The notes under the pieces were generated by a model. It ran no database searches. It saw only the letters and a program-made list of their open reading frames with translations, and was not told where the DNA came from. The position numbers were made by a program, and so were the translations under genes. A stretch of 64,000 nucleotides of DNA from positions 62,001-126,000 of the forward strand of contig SVLI01000002.1 of the NCBI GenBank assembly GCA_015068035.1, read 5' to 3'. Source of the DNA: Oscillospiraceae bacterium (GTDB lineage: Bacteria > Bacillota > Clostridia > Oscillospirales > Oscillospiraceae). Below, piece after piece: positions 23,858-31,959 of the stretch (position 1 is the first letter of the stretch; every line of letters starts with the position of its first letter).

Positions 23858-25069
23858 ATGAAATACGATTTCACATCCATCATGGATCGTCACGGGATGG
23901 ACGCGGTTGCGGTTGACGGTCTGGGCAAGGGCCGCGGCGCGCCCGGCGCACCGAAGGAGGGCTTTGACGCCATCCCCATGTGGGTTGCAGACATGAACTT
24001 CCCCACGGTTCCCACCATCGCCGAGGCGATCACCGCGCGCGTGCAGCATCACGCCTTCGGTTATTTCGGCGCTCGTGATGAATACTACGATGGAATTATC
24101 GCATGGCAGGAAAAGCGCAATGGCGTCACCGGTCTGGCGAAGGAGCACATCGGCTATGAAAACGGCGTGCTCGGCGGCGTGATCTCTGCGCTCAACTGCG
24201 TTTGCAGCAAGGGCGACAAGGTGCTGCTGCACTCCCCCACCTATGTCGGCTTCACCGGTTGCCTTGGCAACAACGGCTACAACATGGTGCTCTCTCCGCT
24301 GGTGCAGGACGAGCAGGGCGTGTGGCGTATGGACTTTGCGGACATGGAAGAAAAGCTCAAAACCCAGAACATCCATGCTGCCGTCTTCTGCAACCCGCAC
24401 AACCCCTGCGGCCGCGTCTGGGAGCGTGAGGAGATCGAGCAGGCCATGGAACTCTTCAAGAAGTACGACGTTTTCGTCGTCTCGGATGAGATCTGGTCCG
24501 ACCTGATCCTCCCCGGCCACAAGCACACTCCCACGCAGTCCGTTTCCGAGGATGCGCGTCAGCGCACCGCAGCGTTCTATGCCCCCTCCAAGACCTTCAA
24601 CCTGGCCGGCCTCGTGGGCAGCTATCACATCATTTACAACAAGTGGTGGCATGACCGCGTGCGCAAGGAGTCCAGCCTGTCCCACTACAACGGCATGAAC
24701 GTGCTGTCCATGCACGCGCTCATCGGTGCCTACAAGCCCGAGGGTTACGAGTGGCTGGATGAGCTCGTTGAAGTTCTCGGCGGCAACGTGGACTTTGCCT
24801 GTGATTACATCTGGAATCACTTTGAGGGCGTTGAGGTTTCCAAGCCCGAGGGCACCTATATGCTCTTTGTTGACTGCACGAAGTGGTGCGAGGCGCACGG
24901 CAAGACTGTTGACGACATTCTCAAGGCCTGCTGGGATGTGGGCGTTGCGATTCAGGACGGCCGCGCTTTCCACGGCCCCTGCCACGTGCGCATGAACCTT
25001 GCCTCCCCGCTCAGCCGCATTCAGGAGGCTTTCCAGCGCATGGACAAGTACGTCTTCAACGCGGAATAA
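23858..25069 (+). CDS. PatB/MalY-type PLP-dependent C-S lyase
   Basis: The protein has 403 residues. The ATG at 23858 follows GAGGAGGAG; the frame stays open far upstream only as a shadow of the opposite gene. It starts MKYDFTSIMDRHG and has PMWVADMNFPT near 38, the N-terminal signature of PatB/MalY proteins. NPHNPCGRVW near 178 and SDEIWSDL near 208 bind the cofactor, and K245 in APSKTFNLAG forms the PLP Schiff base. The family splits cystathionine or other cysteine S-conjugates into thiol, pyruvate and ammonia, and some members act as aminotransferases. The gene has its own promoter and diverges from the OYE-type operon, so a shared role is possible but unproven. Confidence 0.9.
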   Translation: MKYDFTSIMDRHGMDAVAVDGLGKGRGAPGAPKEGFDAIPMWVADMNFPTVPTIAEAITARVQHHAFGYFGARDEYYDGIIAWQEKRNGVTGLAKEHIGYENGVLGGVISALNCVCSKGDKVLLHSPTYVGFTGCLGNNGYNMVLSPLVQDEQGVWRMDFADMEEKLKTQNIHAAVFCNPHNPCGRVWEREEIEQAMELFKKYDVFVVSDEIWSDLILPGHKHTPTQSVSEDARQRTAAFYAPSKTFNLAGLVGSYHIIYNKWWHDRVRKESSLSHYNGMNVLSMHALIGAYKPEGYEWLDELVEVLGGNVDFACDYIWNHFEGVEVSKPEGTYMLFVDCTKWCEAHGKTVDDILKACWDVGVAIQDGRAFHGPCHVRMNLASPLSRIQEAFQRMDKYVFNAE

Positions 25070-25127
25070 TCCAAAAAACAAAAATCTCCGCTTCGCTGTG
25101 AATTGCAGCGCGGCGCAAAACGCAAAG

Positions 25128-25175
25128 CAGCGAGGGTGCTGCGGAATTTTCATTCTGCAGCACCCTCGCTGTTTC
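25128..25175. terminator. terminator between PatB-like and ThiT genes
   Basis: A 15-bp stem (25128-25142 with 25157-25171) with a 14-nt loop; GTTTCTG follows on the plus strand and GCTTTGCGTTTT on the minus strand. Confidence 0.65.
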
Positions 25176-25212
25176 TGTATGTATGTTGCGGATTTTTCTT
25201 TGCGGCAACGCC

Positions 25213-25770
25213 TTACTGCTTCGCCAGAAACTTTTTCAGCGGCTTTTGCAAAATCGCGCAGAGCACAACGGCAAGAACCGTGTTCGGCAGCATATAGCTT
25301 GCGTTGTAGAGCAGGGAGTACAGCGCAGAGCTGCCCGTCATGACGCCGAGAATCTCCTCCGGCGCGAGAATGGCATAAATCGTCACGCCACTGAAGAAGT
25401 GAACGGCAAAGCGCGCGGCGCAGCCGATCAAGGCACCGAGCGGAAGCGCGGCGCGGCGGCCCTTCATCAGCCCGGCAAAGCCCACAAACATATAGGCCAC
25501 GGAATAGTCCAGCAGCATGCTCTGCCAGTTGATGGCAACGCCACCCGCCAGAAAGAACTTCAGCGTGCCGAAAACCAAGCCTGCGCCCAGCCCCCAAAGC
25601 CCCCGGTGGCAGGCAAAAATGATCAGCGGGATCATCACAAGGTCCACGCTGCCACCCCAGCCGCCGAAGCCTGCGCCGATCGGGATTTTCAGATAACTGA
25701 GTGCAAGCGCGAGCGCAACGCTGATTGCGCCCTCACAGATCGTGAGAATTTTTACTCTTTTCAAATTCAT
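25213..25770 (-). CDS. thiT: thiamine ECF transporter S component
   Basis: The protein has 185 residues and six membrane segments. GFGGWGGSVDLVMIPLIIFA near 34-53 contains the W/G/S-D-x-x-M-I-P signature of ThiT, and YSVAYMFVGFAGLMKGR near 88 and the Tyr/Asn-rich NASYMLPNTVLAVVL near 157 also fit. It binds thiamine with high affinity and works with ECF ATPases and EcfT encoded elsewhere. Its leader is a TPP riboswitch with a terminator, which confirms the substrate. GGGAGGGA is the ribosome site. Confidence 0.92.
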   Translation of the reverse strand: MNLKRVKILTICEGAISVALALALSYLKIPIGAGFGGWGGSVDLVMIPLIIFACHRGLWGLGAGLVFGTLKFFLAGGVAINWQSMLLDYSVAYMFVGFAGLMKGRRAALPLGALIGCAARFAVHFFSGVTIYAILAPEEILGVMTGSSALYSLLYNASYMLPNTVLAVVLCAILQKPLKKFLAKQ

Positions 25771-25790
25771 TCCCTCCCATTTTCGGCAAA

Positions 25791-25826
25791 CAAAAAACCG
25801 CTCCGTGCGGACAACACAAAAGCGGC
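25791..25826 (-). terminator. riboswitch-controlled terminator before thiT
   Basis: Minus strand: CCGCT...AGCGG closing a longer imperfect stem, then TTTTTT (25797-25792). It lies between the TPP aptamer and the thiT ribosome site. Confidence 0.75.
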
Positions 25827-25847
25827 GAAAAACCCATTACGGGCGTG

Positions 25848-25940
25848 TATTTTCCCTCCGCCGGCATTATCCGGATCAGGTTCTCGGGTCAAGGCGGTAC
25901 TACGCCTTTTCTCAGCCGGATTACACCAGCTCCCCGTTTT
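25848..25940 (-). promoter_or_regulatory. TPP riboswitch
   Basis: Minus strand reading gives GGGGAGCTGGTGTAATCCGG, CTGAGA, GACCCGAGAACCTGATC, then CGGATAATGCCGGCGGAGGGA. CTGAGA and ACCTGATC-x-GG-x-TAATGCC are the pyrimidine- and pyrophosphate-binding cores of the THI element. TPP binding should favour the downstream terminator and shut off thiT. Confidence 0.95.
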
Positions 25941-26064
25941 GCTTGTTGTTTGGAGCATAGCACAGCCCTTTCGCGCTGTCAAGAATTTTTCACGGGCTTT
26001 TGCGCAAAATCCGCAACGCCTTCGCGCAGGCCTGCGCTGCGATTCTCCTCCAAAACGACGCAAA

Positions 26065-26099
26065 CAGGGGTCGGCCATGGTGCCGACCCCTGTTTTTTC
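26065..26099. terminator. hairpin terminator downstream of trxA
   Basis: An 11-bp stem (26065-26075 with 26082-26092). TTTTTT follows on the plus strand; the minus-strand side has only TGTTTGCG, so it is weak for trxA itself. Confidence 0.7.
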
Positions 26100-26136
26100 A
26101 TTCAAACCGTAACGGTCAAGCTTTCTGCAAGTCCGA

Positions 26137-26442
26137 TCAGACCAGCAGACGCTCGATGTCCTCCATCGGACGCAGACCGATCACGCGCGTGACTTCCTTG
26201 CCGTTTTCCAGCACCACGAGCGTCGGAATGCTCATCACGCCGAAGCGCGCCGCCAGTTCGGGCTGGGCATCCACGTCCACCTTGCAAACCTTCACCTTGC
26301 CCTCATATTTCTCCCCAAGCGCGTCGATGGTCGGCGCGAGCATGCGGCAGGGGCCGCACCAGCTTGCCCAAAAATCCACCAGGCTCTTGCCCTCGCCCGT
26401 AACGAGCTCGAAATTCTCTTTTGTCAAATGCTGTACACTCAT
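26137..26442 (-). CDS. trxA: thioredoxin
   Basis: The protein has 101 residues, a standard thioredoxin length. FWASWCGPCRML places the redox pair at C29 and C32, and GVMSIPTLVVL holds the cis-Pro loop near 75. It reduces protein disulfides in the cytoplasm. The gene sits 12 nt after the reductase gene with AAGGAGGAAT before its ATG, so the two form an operon. The hairpin at 26065 may end the transcript. Confidence 0.95.
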   Translation of the reverse strand: MSVQHLTKENFELVTGEGKSLVDFWASWCGPCRMLAPTIDALGEKYEGKVKVCKVDVDAQPELAARFGVMSIPTLVVLENGKEVTRVIGLRPMEDIERLLV

Positions 26443-26454
26443 TGTGATTCCTCC

Positions 26455-27282
26455 TTAATTTATTTTTTCTTTCGCTTTCTGATCCAGATATTTTGCAGCG
26501 GAGAGCGCGGCGATGTTGCCCTCACCCACCGCTTTGGCGATCTGATACGGTGTGCCCACACAGTCTCCTGCGGCAAACACGCCCGAAACGCTCGTACGCA
26601 TATCCGCCTGCACGGCGATGTGCACGCCCTGCAGCTCCAGCCCCGGCAGCAGCGCCTGCGGCGCGACGGTATCCCGCAGAACGAACACGCCGTCAAAGGG
26701 CAGCGTCTCTCCGTAGAGCTCTATGCCCTCCACGCGATTTTCGCCGAGGATACGCGCTTTTTTGCTCTCCTCCGCGCTGAAAAAGCGCAGATTGCAGCCA
26801 ATGGAACGCAAAAACTCCGCCTCTTCCTCCGCATCGGCCGAGAAGCCCAGCACCGCAACGTTTTTGCCCCGATAGAGCATCCCGTCACAGGTTGCACAAT
26901 AGCTCACGCCCATGCCCAGAAGCGCCTCTTCTCCCGGCAGCGTTTTTCCCCGCGCTGCGCCGGCGGCAAGGATCAGGCTGCGCGCTTCCAGCGTCTCCTG
27001 TCCGGCAGAAACATAAAACCTGTCTCCCATCGGCAGCACGGCCAGCGCCTTTTCGCTTAAAAACTCCACGCCGAGCGAGAGGGCCTGTTCGCGCATCGCC
27101 TCCAGCAGCGCTTTTCCGCCGATTTCGGGTAGGCCGGGATAGTTATCCACTTTTTCCGCCTTTGCCAGCGCGGAAACCGCCCCCGGACTCTCCAGCAGCA
27201 GCACGCTCTTGCCCCGGCTGCGCAGCGTAAGTGCCGCGGACAGTCCGGCAGGGCCGGCGCCAATTACGATCACATCCGGCAT
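26455..27282 (-). CDS. trxB: flavin thioredoxin reductase lacking NADPH motifs (FFTR-like)
   Basis: The protein has 275 residues, shorter than the usual ~310. It has the FAD motif VIGAGPAGLSAALTL at 6-20, the redox pair C129 and C132 (YCATCDG), and the FAD end GVFAAGDCVGTPYQIAKA near 240. The NADPH domain lacks both standard signatures. Where GxGxxA is expected it reads VLGFSADAEEEAEFL (144-158), and the HRRxxFR loop is replaced by FFSAEESKKA (167-176). This is the pattern of ferredoxin-dependent flavin thioredoxin reductases known from Clostridia. The neighbour trxA is the obvious partner. The electron donor is therefore probably ferredoxin, though a biochemical test is needed. Confidence 0.88.
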   Translation of the reverse strand: MPDVIVIGAGPAGLSAALTLRSRGKSVLLLESPGAVSALAKAEKVDNYPGLPEIGGKALLEAMREQALSLGVEFLSEKALAVLPMGDRFYVSAGQETLEARSLILAAGAARGKTLPGEEALLGMGVSYCATCDGMLYRGKNVAVLGFSADAEEEAEFLRSIGCNLRFFSAEESKKARILGENRVEGIELYGETLPFDGVFVLRDTVAPQALLPGLELQGVHIAVQADMRTSVSGVFAAGDCVGTPYQIAKAVGEGNIAALSAAKYLDQKAKEKIN

Positions 27283-27317
27283 TTTCTGCGCCTCCTTTCG
27301 GATATTTCTCTTTTTTT

Positions 27318-27346
27318 ATTATAACCAAACAAGTTCCTGTTGTAAA
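27318..27346 (-). promoter_or_regulatory. promoter of trxB-trxA
   Basis: Minus strand: TTTACA (27346-27341), 17 nt, TATAAT (27323-27318). Its -35 overlaps the -35 of the divergent glnS promoter. Confidence 0.75.
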
Positions 27347-27368
27347 TACTTGGGAAATCGCGTATAAT
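27340..27368 (+). promoter_or_regulatory. promoter of glnS
   Basis: TTGTAA at 27340-27345, 17 nt, TATAAT at 27363-27368. Because the two -35 boxes overlap back to back, the polymerase can occupy only one promoter at a time. Confidence 0.75.
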
Positions 27369-27411
27369 GATTTTCCAAACTATTTTTTGTAATGGAAACG
27401 GGGCGTCAGTC

Positions 27412-29076
27412 ATGGACGAGAACAGGAATTTTATTCACGCTTTCGTAGAGGAAGATATCGCCGAGGGCGGCCGCTGCGCCGGCATGCAGGTGCACACGCG
27501 CTTCCCGCCCGAGCCGAACGGCTATCTGCACATCGGCCACTGCAAGGCGCTGTGCATTGACTTCGGCACGGCGGAGAAATATGGCGGACTGTGCAATCTG
27601 CGCTTTGACGACACGAATCCCGCCAAGGAGGACACGGAGTTCGTCGAGGCGATTCAGGAGGACATCCATTGGCTCGGCTTCGACTGGGGCGACCGTATGT
27701 TCTACGGCAGCGATTACTTTGAGAAGACCTATGAGCTGGCCGAGGGTCTGATCCAAAAGGGCCTTGCCTACGTCTGCGAACTGAGCCCGGAGGAATTCAA
27801 GGCCAACCGCGGTGACATCGGCGTGCCCGCCGTCAGCCCGTGGCGTGACCGTCCGGTCGAGGAATCCCTCGATCTCTTCCGCCGCATGCGCGCGGGTGAG
27901 TTCCCGGAGGGCAGCAAGACGCTCCGCGCGAAAATCGACCTGACCAGCGGCAACTTCAACATGCGCGACCCGGTCATCTACCGCATCCGCTACATCGAGC
28001 ACCATCGCCAGGGCACGAAATGGTGCATCTTCCCGATGTATGATTTCGCGCATCCCATTCAGGACGCGCTGGAAGGCATCACCCACTCCCTCTGCTCGCT
28101 GGAGTATGAGGATCACCGCCCGCTCTACAACTGGGTGATTGAGAACACAGACGTGCCCTCCAAGCCCCGTCAGATCGAGTTTGCCCGTTTGGGCATCAAC
28201 TATACGGTCATGTCCAAGCGCAAGCTGCGCAAGCTGGTGGAGGACGGTCTCGTCGCAGGCTGGGACGATCCGCGTATGCCCACGCTCTGCGGTCTGCGCC
28301 GCCGGGGCTACACGCCCGCCTCCATCCGCAACTTCTGCGAGCGCATCGGCGTGGCAAAAGTCTCCTCCACGGTGGAATACGGCTTTTTGGAGCACTGCCT
28401 GCGCGAGGATCTGAACGCGCACGCGCAGCGCGCGATGGCTGTGCTCGATCCGATCCGCCTGACCATCACGAACTATCCCGAAGGCAAAACCGAAACCGTC
28501 ACGGTGGAAAACAACCCGAACGATCCCGAAGCCGGAACGCGCGAGGTTGCCTTCTCCCGCAACCTTTACATCGAAGCGGACGATTTCCTGGAGACGCCCG
28601 TACCGAAATATAAGCGCCTCTATCCCGGCGGGCCGGAGTGCCGCCTCAAGGGCGCCTATCTCATCACCTGCACCGGCTGCGTGAAGGACGAAAACGGAAA
28701 GGTTGTGGAAGTGCTGTGCACCTATGACCCCGATTCCCGCGGCGGCGACCCTGCCGACGGCCGCAAGGTCAAGGGCGCAACGATGCACTGGGTGGACGCG
28801 AACGACTGCGTGGAGGCCGAGGTGCGGCTTTACGGCAACCTCTTCGCCGATGAGGATCCCGATGGCGCAGGCAAGGATTATATCGACTGCCTCAACCCCG
28901 AATCTCTCCTCGTCCGCCACGGCTGCAAGCTGGAAAAGATGCTCGGCGAGGCAACTGCCCCCGCGCAGTATCAGTTCCTGCGCCTTGGCTATTTCTGCGT
29001 GGACAACAAGGATTCTTCTCCGGAGCATTTGGTGTTTAACCGCTCCGTCGCGCTTAAGGACAGTTTTGGAAAATAA
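27412..29076 (+). CDS. glnS: glutaminyl-tRNA synthetase
   Basis: The protein has 554 residues, close to the E. coli length. The class I HIGH motif is PPEPNGYLHIGHCKA near 29-43 and the KMSKS-like motif is VMSKRKLRKL near 265. LRFDDTNPAKED and PMYDFAHPIQDALEGITHSL are GlnRS-specific stretches; a bacterial GltX would differ. It charges tRNA-Gln directly, which matters because most Firmicutes use the GatCAB route instead. The start at 27412 follows GAAACGGGG, a poor ribosome site. A tRNA-Gln(TTG) gene is also in the window. Confidence 0.95.
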   Translation: MDENRNFIHAFVEEDIAEGGRCAGMQVHTRFPPEPNGYLHIGHCKALCIDFGTAEKYGGLCNLRFDDTNPAKEDTEFVEAIQEDIHWLGFDWGDRMFYGSDYFEKTYELAEGLIQKGLAYVCELSPEEFKANRGDIGVPAVSPWRDRPVEESLDLFRRMRAGEFPEGSKTLRAKIDLTSGNFNMRDPVIYRIRYIEHHRQGTKWCIFPMYDFAHPIQDALEGITHSLCSLEYEDHRPLYNWVIENTDVPSKPRQIEFARLGINYTVMSKRKLRKLVEDGLVAGWDDPRMPTLCGLRRRGYTPASIRNFCERIGVAKVSSTVEYGFLEHCLREDLNAHAQRAMAVLDPIRLTITNYPEGKTETVTVENNPNDPEAGTREVAFSRNLYIEADDFLETPVPKYKRLYPGGPECRLKGAYLITCTGCVKDENGKVVEVLCTYDPDSRGGDPADGRKVKGATMHWVDANDCVEAEVRLYGNLFADEDPDGAGKDYIDCLNPESLLVRHGCKLEKMLGEATAPAQYQFLRLGYFCVDNKDSSPEHLVFNRSVALKDSFGK

Positions 29077-29094
29077 CATCCCGCGTTCTGTCGC

Positions 29095-29131
29095 AAAAAG
29101 ATGCAGCCCCACGCTGGGGCTGCATCTTTTT
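29095..29131. terminator. bidirectional terminator between glnS and the C39-like gene
   Basis: A perfect 16-bp stem (29095-29110 with 29116-29131) with A-T outer pairs giving T runs on both strands. Confidence 0.93.
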
Positions 29132-29169
29132 CTGTTTCCGTCAATCGCTGTGCGGTTTTTTGGGGGCGC

Positions 29170-29979
29170 TCACGCGGCGGAATACGCCCATATGTTTGCA
29201 ATCTGCGCGCAGAGCTCATCATAACTCCAGACGCGACTGAGGGCAAAGCTGTTCGGATCGAGCACCGAAAAGCCCTCCGGCGTGCTGCCGCACAGAACAA
29301 TAAAATGTCCGTTCTCCGTGAAGTCGCCCGGCAGCATACTGAGAATGAGCATTTTGCCCGCATCGAGCGCGCTGCGCATCGCGCCCTCATCCAAAGGGAT
29401 CTCCTCCCAAACAAGGCCGAAATGCTCCGCGCCGGCGCGCATCAGTTCCCAGGAGGAGCCGGCGCCTTCGACATACCAGCCCTGCGACATGCTGTACTGC
29501 GCAACGGCAAGCGGATTGGCCTGCTCGTCTCCCGTCAGGGCAAGCGCCGTCATGCTCAGGCAGGTCGGCCCGCAACCGGAGAGCGCGAGCACACTCTCGC
29601 CGTAGGGCGCGCAGCCCCAGCGCATATCCCACTGCATCAGATGCGGCGTTTCGCCGGATGCAAGATCATTTTGCAGATCAATCGTCTCCGCGCTGTATGT
29701 CCGCAGACTCAGCCAGGGATAGGCATCGACGAAAGGCGCGGCATCCGGATTCTTCTCCGCAAGCGTGCGGATGGGCTCCGGCACGTCTTCGTGCCGCTCC
29801 GTGTCCGGATTTTCTCCCCGCAGCTCCGATGCGGCATTTCCGCGGCGCGGTGCGGCATCTGCATCTTCCTCCCGCGACTCCATCCATTTCCCCACAGCCA
29901 GAAAAAGTCCCGCCGCGATTACCGCAAGCAGCAAAAGTGAAATTCCAAGAATGCGTGTGCGTCTGGTTTTGGTTTTCAT
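29170..29979 (-). CDS. membrane-anchored C39-like cysteine peptidase
   Basis: The protein has 269 residues. Residues 9-30 (RILGISLLLLAVIAAGLFLA) form a signal anchor, followed by an acidic linker. The C-terminal domain matches Peptidase_C39_2: QWDMRWGCAPYG then SGCGPTCLSMTALALTG with the nucleophile Cys, GHFIVLCGSTPEGFSVLDPN with the His and Asp. It would act outside the cell on small peptides or on cell-wall-linked proteins. GGGAGAAAAC precedes the ATG. The target is not known, and no peptide ABC exporter lies next to it. Confidence 0.82.
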   Translation of the reverse strand: MKTKTRRTRILGISLLLLAVIAAGLFLAVGKWMESREEDADAAPRRGNAASELRGENPDTERHEDVPEPIRTLAEKNPDAAPFVDAYPWLSLRTYSAETIDLQNDLASGETPHLMQWDMRWGCAPYGESVLALSGCGPTCLSMTALALTGDEQANPLAVAQYSMSQGWYVEGAGSSWELMRAGAEHFGLVWEEIPLDEGAMRSALDAGKMLILSMLPGDFTENGHFIVLCGSTPEGFSVLDPNSFALSRVWSYDELCAQIANIWAYSAA

Positions 29980-30231
29980 GTTTTCTCCCTTTCCGTGCCG
30001 GGCGCTGGAGTCCGAGCCCGCCCCATGAACTGTTTTTTCGCATCAGGTTTCATTTTCTGCCGAGGCGGCGTCATTCCTGACTGCTGCACAGCATACGCGG
30101 CTCCCGCATCGTTTTGGACGCCAAGTCCCATCATTTTCGTTTCGCTTTTGCATCGCCCGGCCGCAGCCTGATCGACGCCAAAGCCCAAACCGCATTTATG
30201 CGCAGAAATGCACATTTTGTGTCAAAGAAGA
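29980..30231. other. non-coding gap between the C39-like gene and the uraA promoter
   Basis: I see no gene here. The short open frames lack ribosome sites and look random. The promoter of the C39-like gene should lie in its left part, but I cannot point to clear boxes. Confidence 0.5.
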
Positions 30232-30260
30232 TTGACAAGCACGACATCCTGTGCTAACAT
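30232..30260 (+). promoter_or_regulatory. promoter of uraA
   Basis: TTGACA at 30232-30237, 17 nt, and TAACAT at 30255-30260 with an extended TGC in front. Confidence 0.75.
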
Positions 30261-30266
30261 CTGTGT

Positions 30267-30373
30267 TTGGAAATGATCTCTTCCGCGCGGCGGCAAGGCG
30301 TTATGATTGGCTCTCGTTCCCGCTCTTGCAAAAGCATCTGCCATGTGCCTTGTCCAAAAGACAAGGCTTTTTT
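30267..30373 (+). promoter_or_regulatory. attenuator-like leader of uraA with intrinsic terminator at 30347-30373
   Basis: A perfect 8-bp stem GCCTTGTC/GACAAGGC with an A-rich loop is followed by TTTTTT, about 80 nt after the expected transcript start and about 170 nt before the uraA start codon. A terminator in that place would silence the gene unless it is regulated. The ~80-nt region before it has no purine, preQ1 or T-box core I can recognise, nor a clear PyrR-binding loop. A second hairpin (TTGTCCC/GGGACAG near 30399-30419) follows without a T run. Confidence 0.6.
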
Positions 30374-30546
30374 GTTGCGTGGGAGCGGCTTTTCAGCTTG
30401 TCCCCTTCCCAGGGACAGGGAACAAATCGGCCAAATAAACACTGCCGCCTTTGAAACAGTATCCACCTGACTTTGTCCGGGTCAGAGATAGCATAAAGCA
30501 CAAAAACCGCAAAAAAGAGAGAAAACGGGAAAGGGAGTAAAAAAAC

Positions 30547-31881
30547 ATGAACCTGATCTACGGCATCAAGGACAAGCCCAAGTTTGGACAGACGATTCTG
30601 TTCGCCCTCCAGCAGCTTCTGGCCATCATGGCCGCCACCATCGCCGTTCCGGCCATCATCGGCAACGGCATGAGCCAGACCGCCGCGCTCTTCGGCGCCG
30701 GCGTCGGCACACTGGTCTACCTGCTCTTCACCAAATTCAGAAGCCCGGTCTTCCTCGGCAGCTCCTTCGCCTTCCTCGGCTCGATGGCCACTGCTTTCGC
30801 CGGCGCCATCTCCATGGAAGCCGGCTATGTCGGCCTCATCCTCGGCGCTGCGTTCGCCGGTCTGGTCTATGTGATCATCGCCATCGTCGTCAAGTTCTGC
30901 GGCGTCCGCTGGATCAACAAGCTCATGCCCCCCGTCGTCATTGGCCCCACGGTTGCCATCATCGGTCTCTCTCTGGCCGGCAACGCTGTTGGTGATGTGG
31001 TCGGCAACACCGCCGCCACCGCCTCCCCCTATGTTTGCATCATCTGCGGTCTCGTCACGCTGGCCGTAACCATTCTCTGCTCCGTCTTCGGCAAGAAGAT
31101 GCTCAAGATGATCCCCTTCATCATCGGCATCGTGGCCGGCTACATTGTTGCCACCGTGTTCACCCTCATCGGCAACGCCACCGAGAACGCCGCCCTGCAG
31201 GTCATCAACTTCGGCCTGTTCAACTCCATCCAGTGGGTGCCCAGCTTCACCTTCATTACCGCTGCCAAGGGTCTTTCCGACCTGACCGGCTCCTACATCG
31301 CCACCGTCGCCGTCGCCTATGTCCCGGTTGCCTTCGTGGTCTTCGCCGAGCACATCGCCGACCACAAGAACCTCTCCTCCATCGTGGGCGAGGATCTGCT
31401 CACCAACCCCGGCCTGCATCGCACTCTGCTCGGTGACGGCATCGGCTCCTTCGCCGGCGCGCTCTTCGGCGGCTGCCCCAACACCACCTACGGCGAGAGC
31501 GTCGGCTGCGTGGCCATCTCCGGCAACGCCTCCGTTGTCACCATCCTGACCACCGCCATCCTCGCCATCATCATCTCCTTCTTCGGCCCCTTCGCCACCT
31601 TCCTGGCCACCATCCCCGCCTGCGTGATGGGCGGCGTGTGCTTCGCCCTGTACGGCTTCATCGCCGTCTCCGGTCTGAAGATGGTGCAGAAGGTCGACCT
31701 GAACGAAAACCGCAACCTCTTTGTGGTCTCCGTCATCCTCATCGCCGGTGTCGGCGGCATGACCGTTTCTTTCGGCGCCGTGACGATCACCTCGGTCGCC
31801 TGCGCGCTCATCCTCGGCATCCTCGTCAATGTGATGCTCTCCGGCAAGAAGGCCAAGGCCGAAGCTTCCGAAGAAAAGTAA
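30547..31881 (+). CDS. uraA: uracil permease, NCS2 family
   Basis: The protein has 444 residues and 14 hydrophobic stretches. QQLLAIMAATIAVP near the N-terminus, VVIGPTVAIIGLSLA near 138, FAEHIADHKNLSSIVGEDLL near 259 and HRTLLGDGIGSFAGALFGGCPNTTYGESVG near 285-315 match UraA, including the Glu that binds uracil (FAEH) and the NTTYGE loop. It imports uracil with protons. The AAAGGGAGT ribosome site is good. Xanthine specificity is less likely because of the UraA-type loop, but it cannot be excluded. Confidence 0.88.
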   Translation: MNLIYGIKDKPKFGQTILFALQQLLAIMAATIAVPAIIGNGMSQTAALFGAGVGTLVYLLFTKFRSPVFLGSSFAFLGSMATAFAGAISMEAGYVGLILGAAFAGLVYVIIAIVVKFCGVRWINKLMPPVVIGPTVAIIGLSLAGNAVGDVVGNTAATASPYVCIICGLVTLAVTILCSVFGKKMLKMIPFIIGIVAGYIVATVFTLIGNATENAALQVINFGLFNSIQWVPSFTFITAAKGLSDLTGSYIATVAVAYVPVAFVVFAEHIADHKNLSSIVGEDLLTNPGLHRTLLGDGIGSFAGALFGGCPNTTYGESVGCVAISGNASVVTILTTAILAIIISFFGPFATFLATIPACVMGGVCFALYGFIAVSGLKMVQKVDLNENRNLFVVSVILIAGVGGMTVSFGAVTITSVACALILGILVNVMLSGKKAKAEASEEK

Positions 31882-31900
31882 ATCACCCTTTCCGAAAAGA

Positions 31901-31947
31901 AAAGAAACCGGCTTCGCCCTCTCGGGCGAAGCCGGTGTTTCTTTTTC
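31901..31947. terminator. bidirectional terminator after uraA
   Basis: A long stem (AAAGAAACCGGCTTCGCCC with GGGCGAAGCCGG-TG-TTTCTTT) then TTTTC; the minus strand also ends in TTTCTTTTC. Confidence 0.9.
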
Positions 31948-31959
31948 TTAATGTTTAAT

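Noticed and set aside
29976-30215. 79-residue open frame on the minus strand before the C39-like gene
   Set aside because: There is no ribosome site, no membrane or domain pattern, and the composition looks random.
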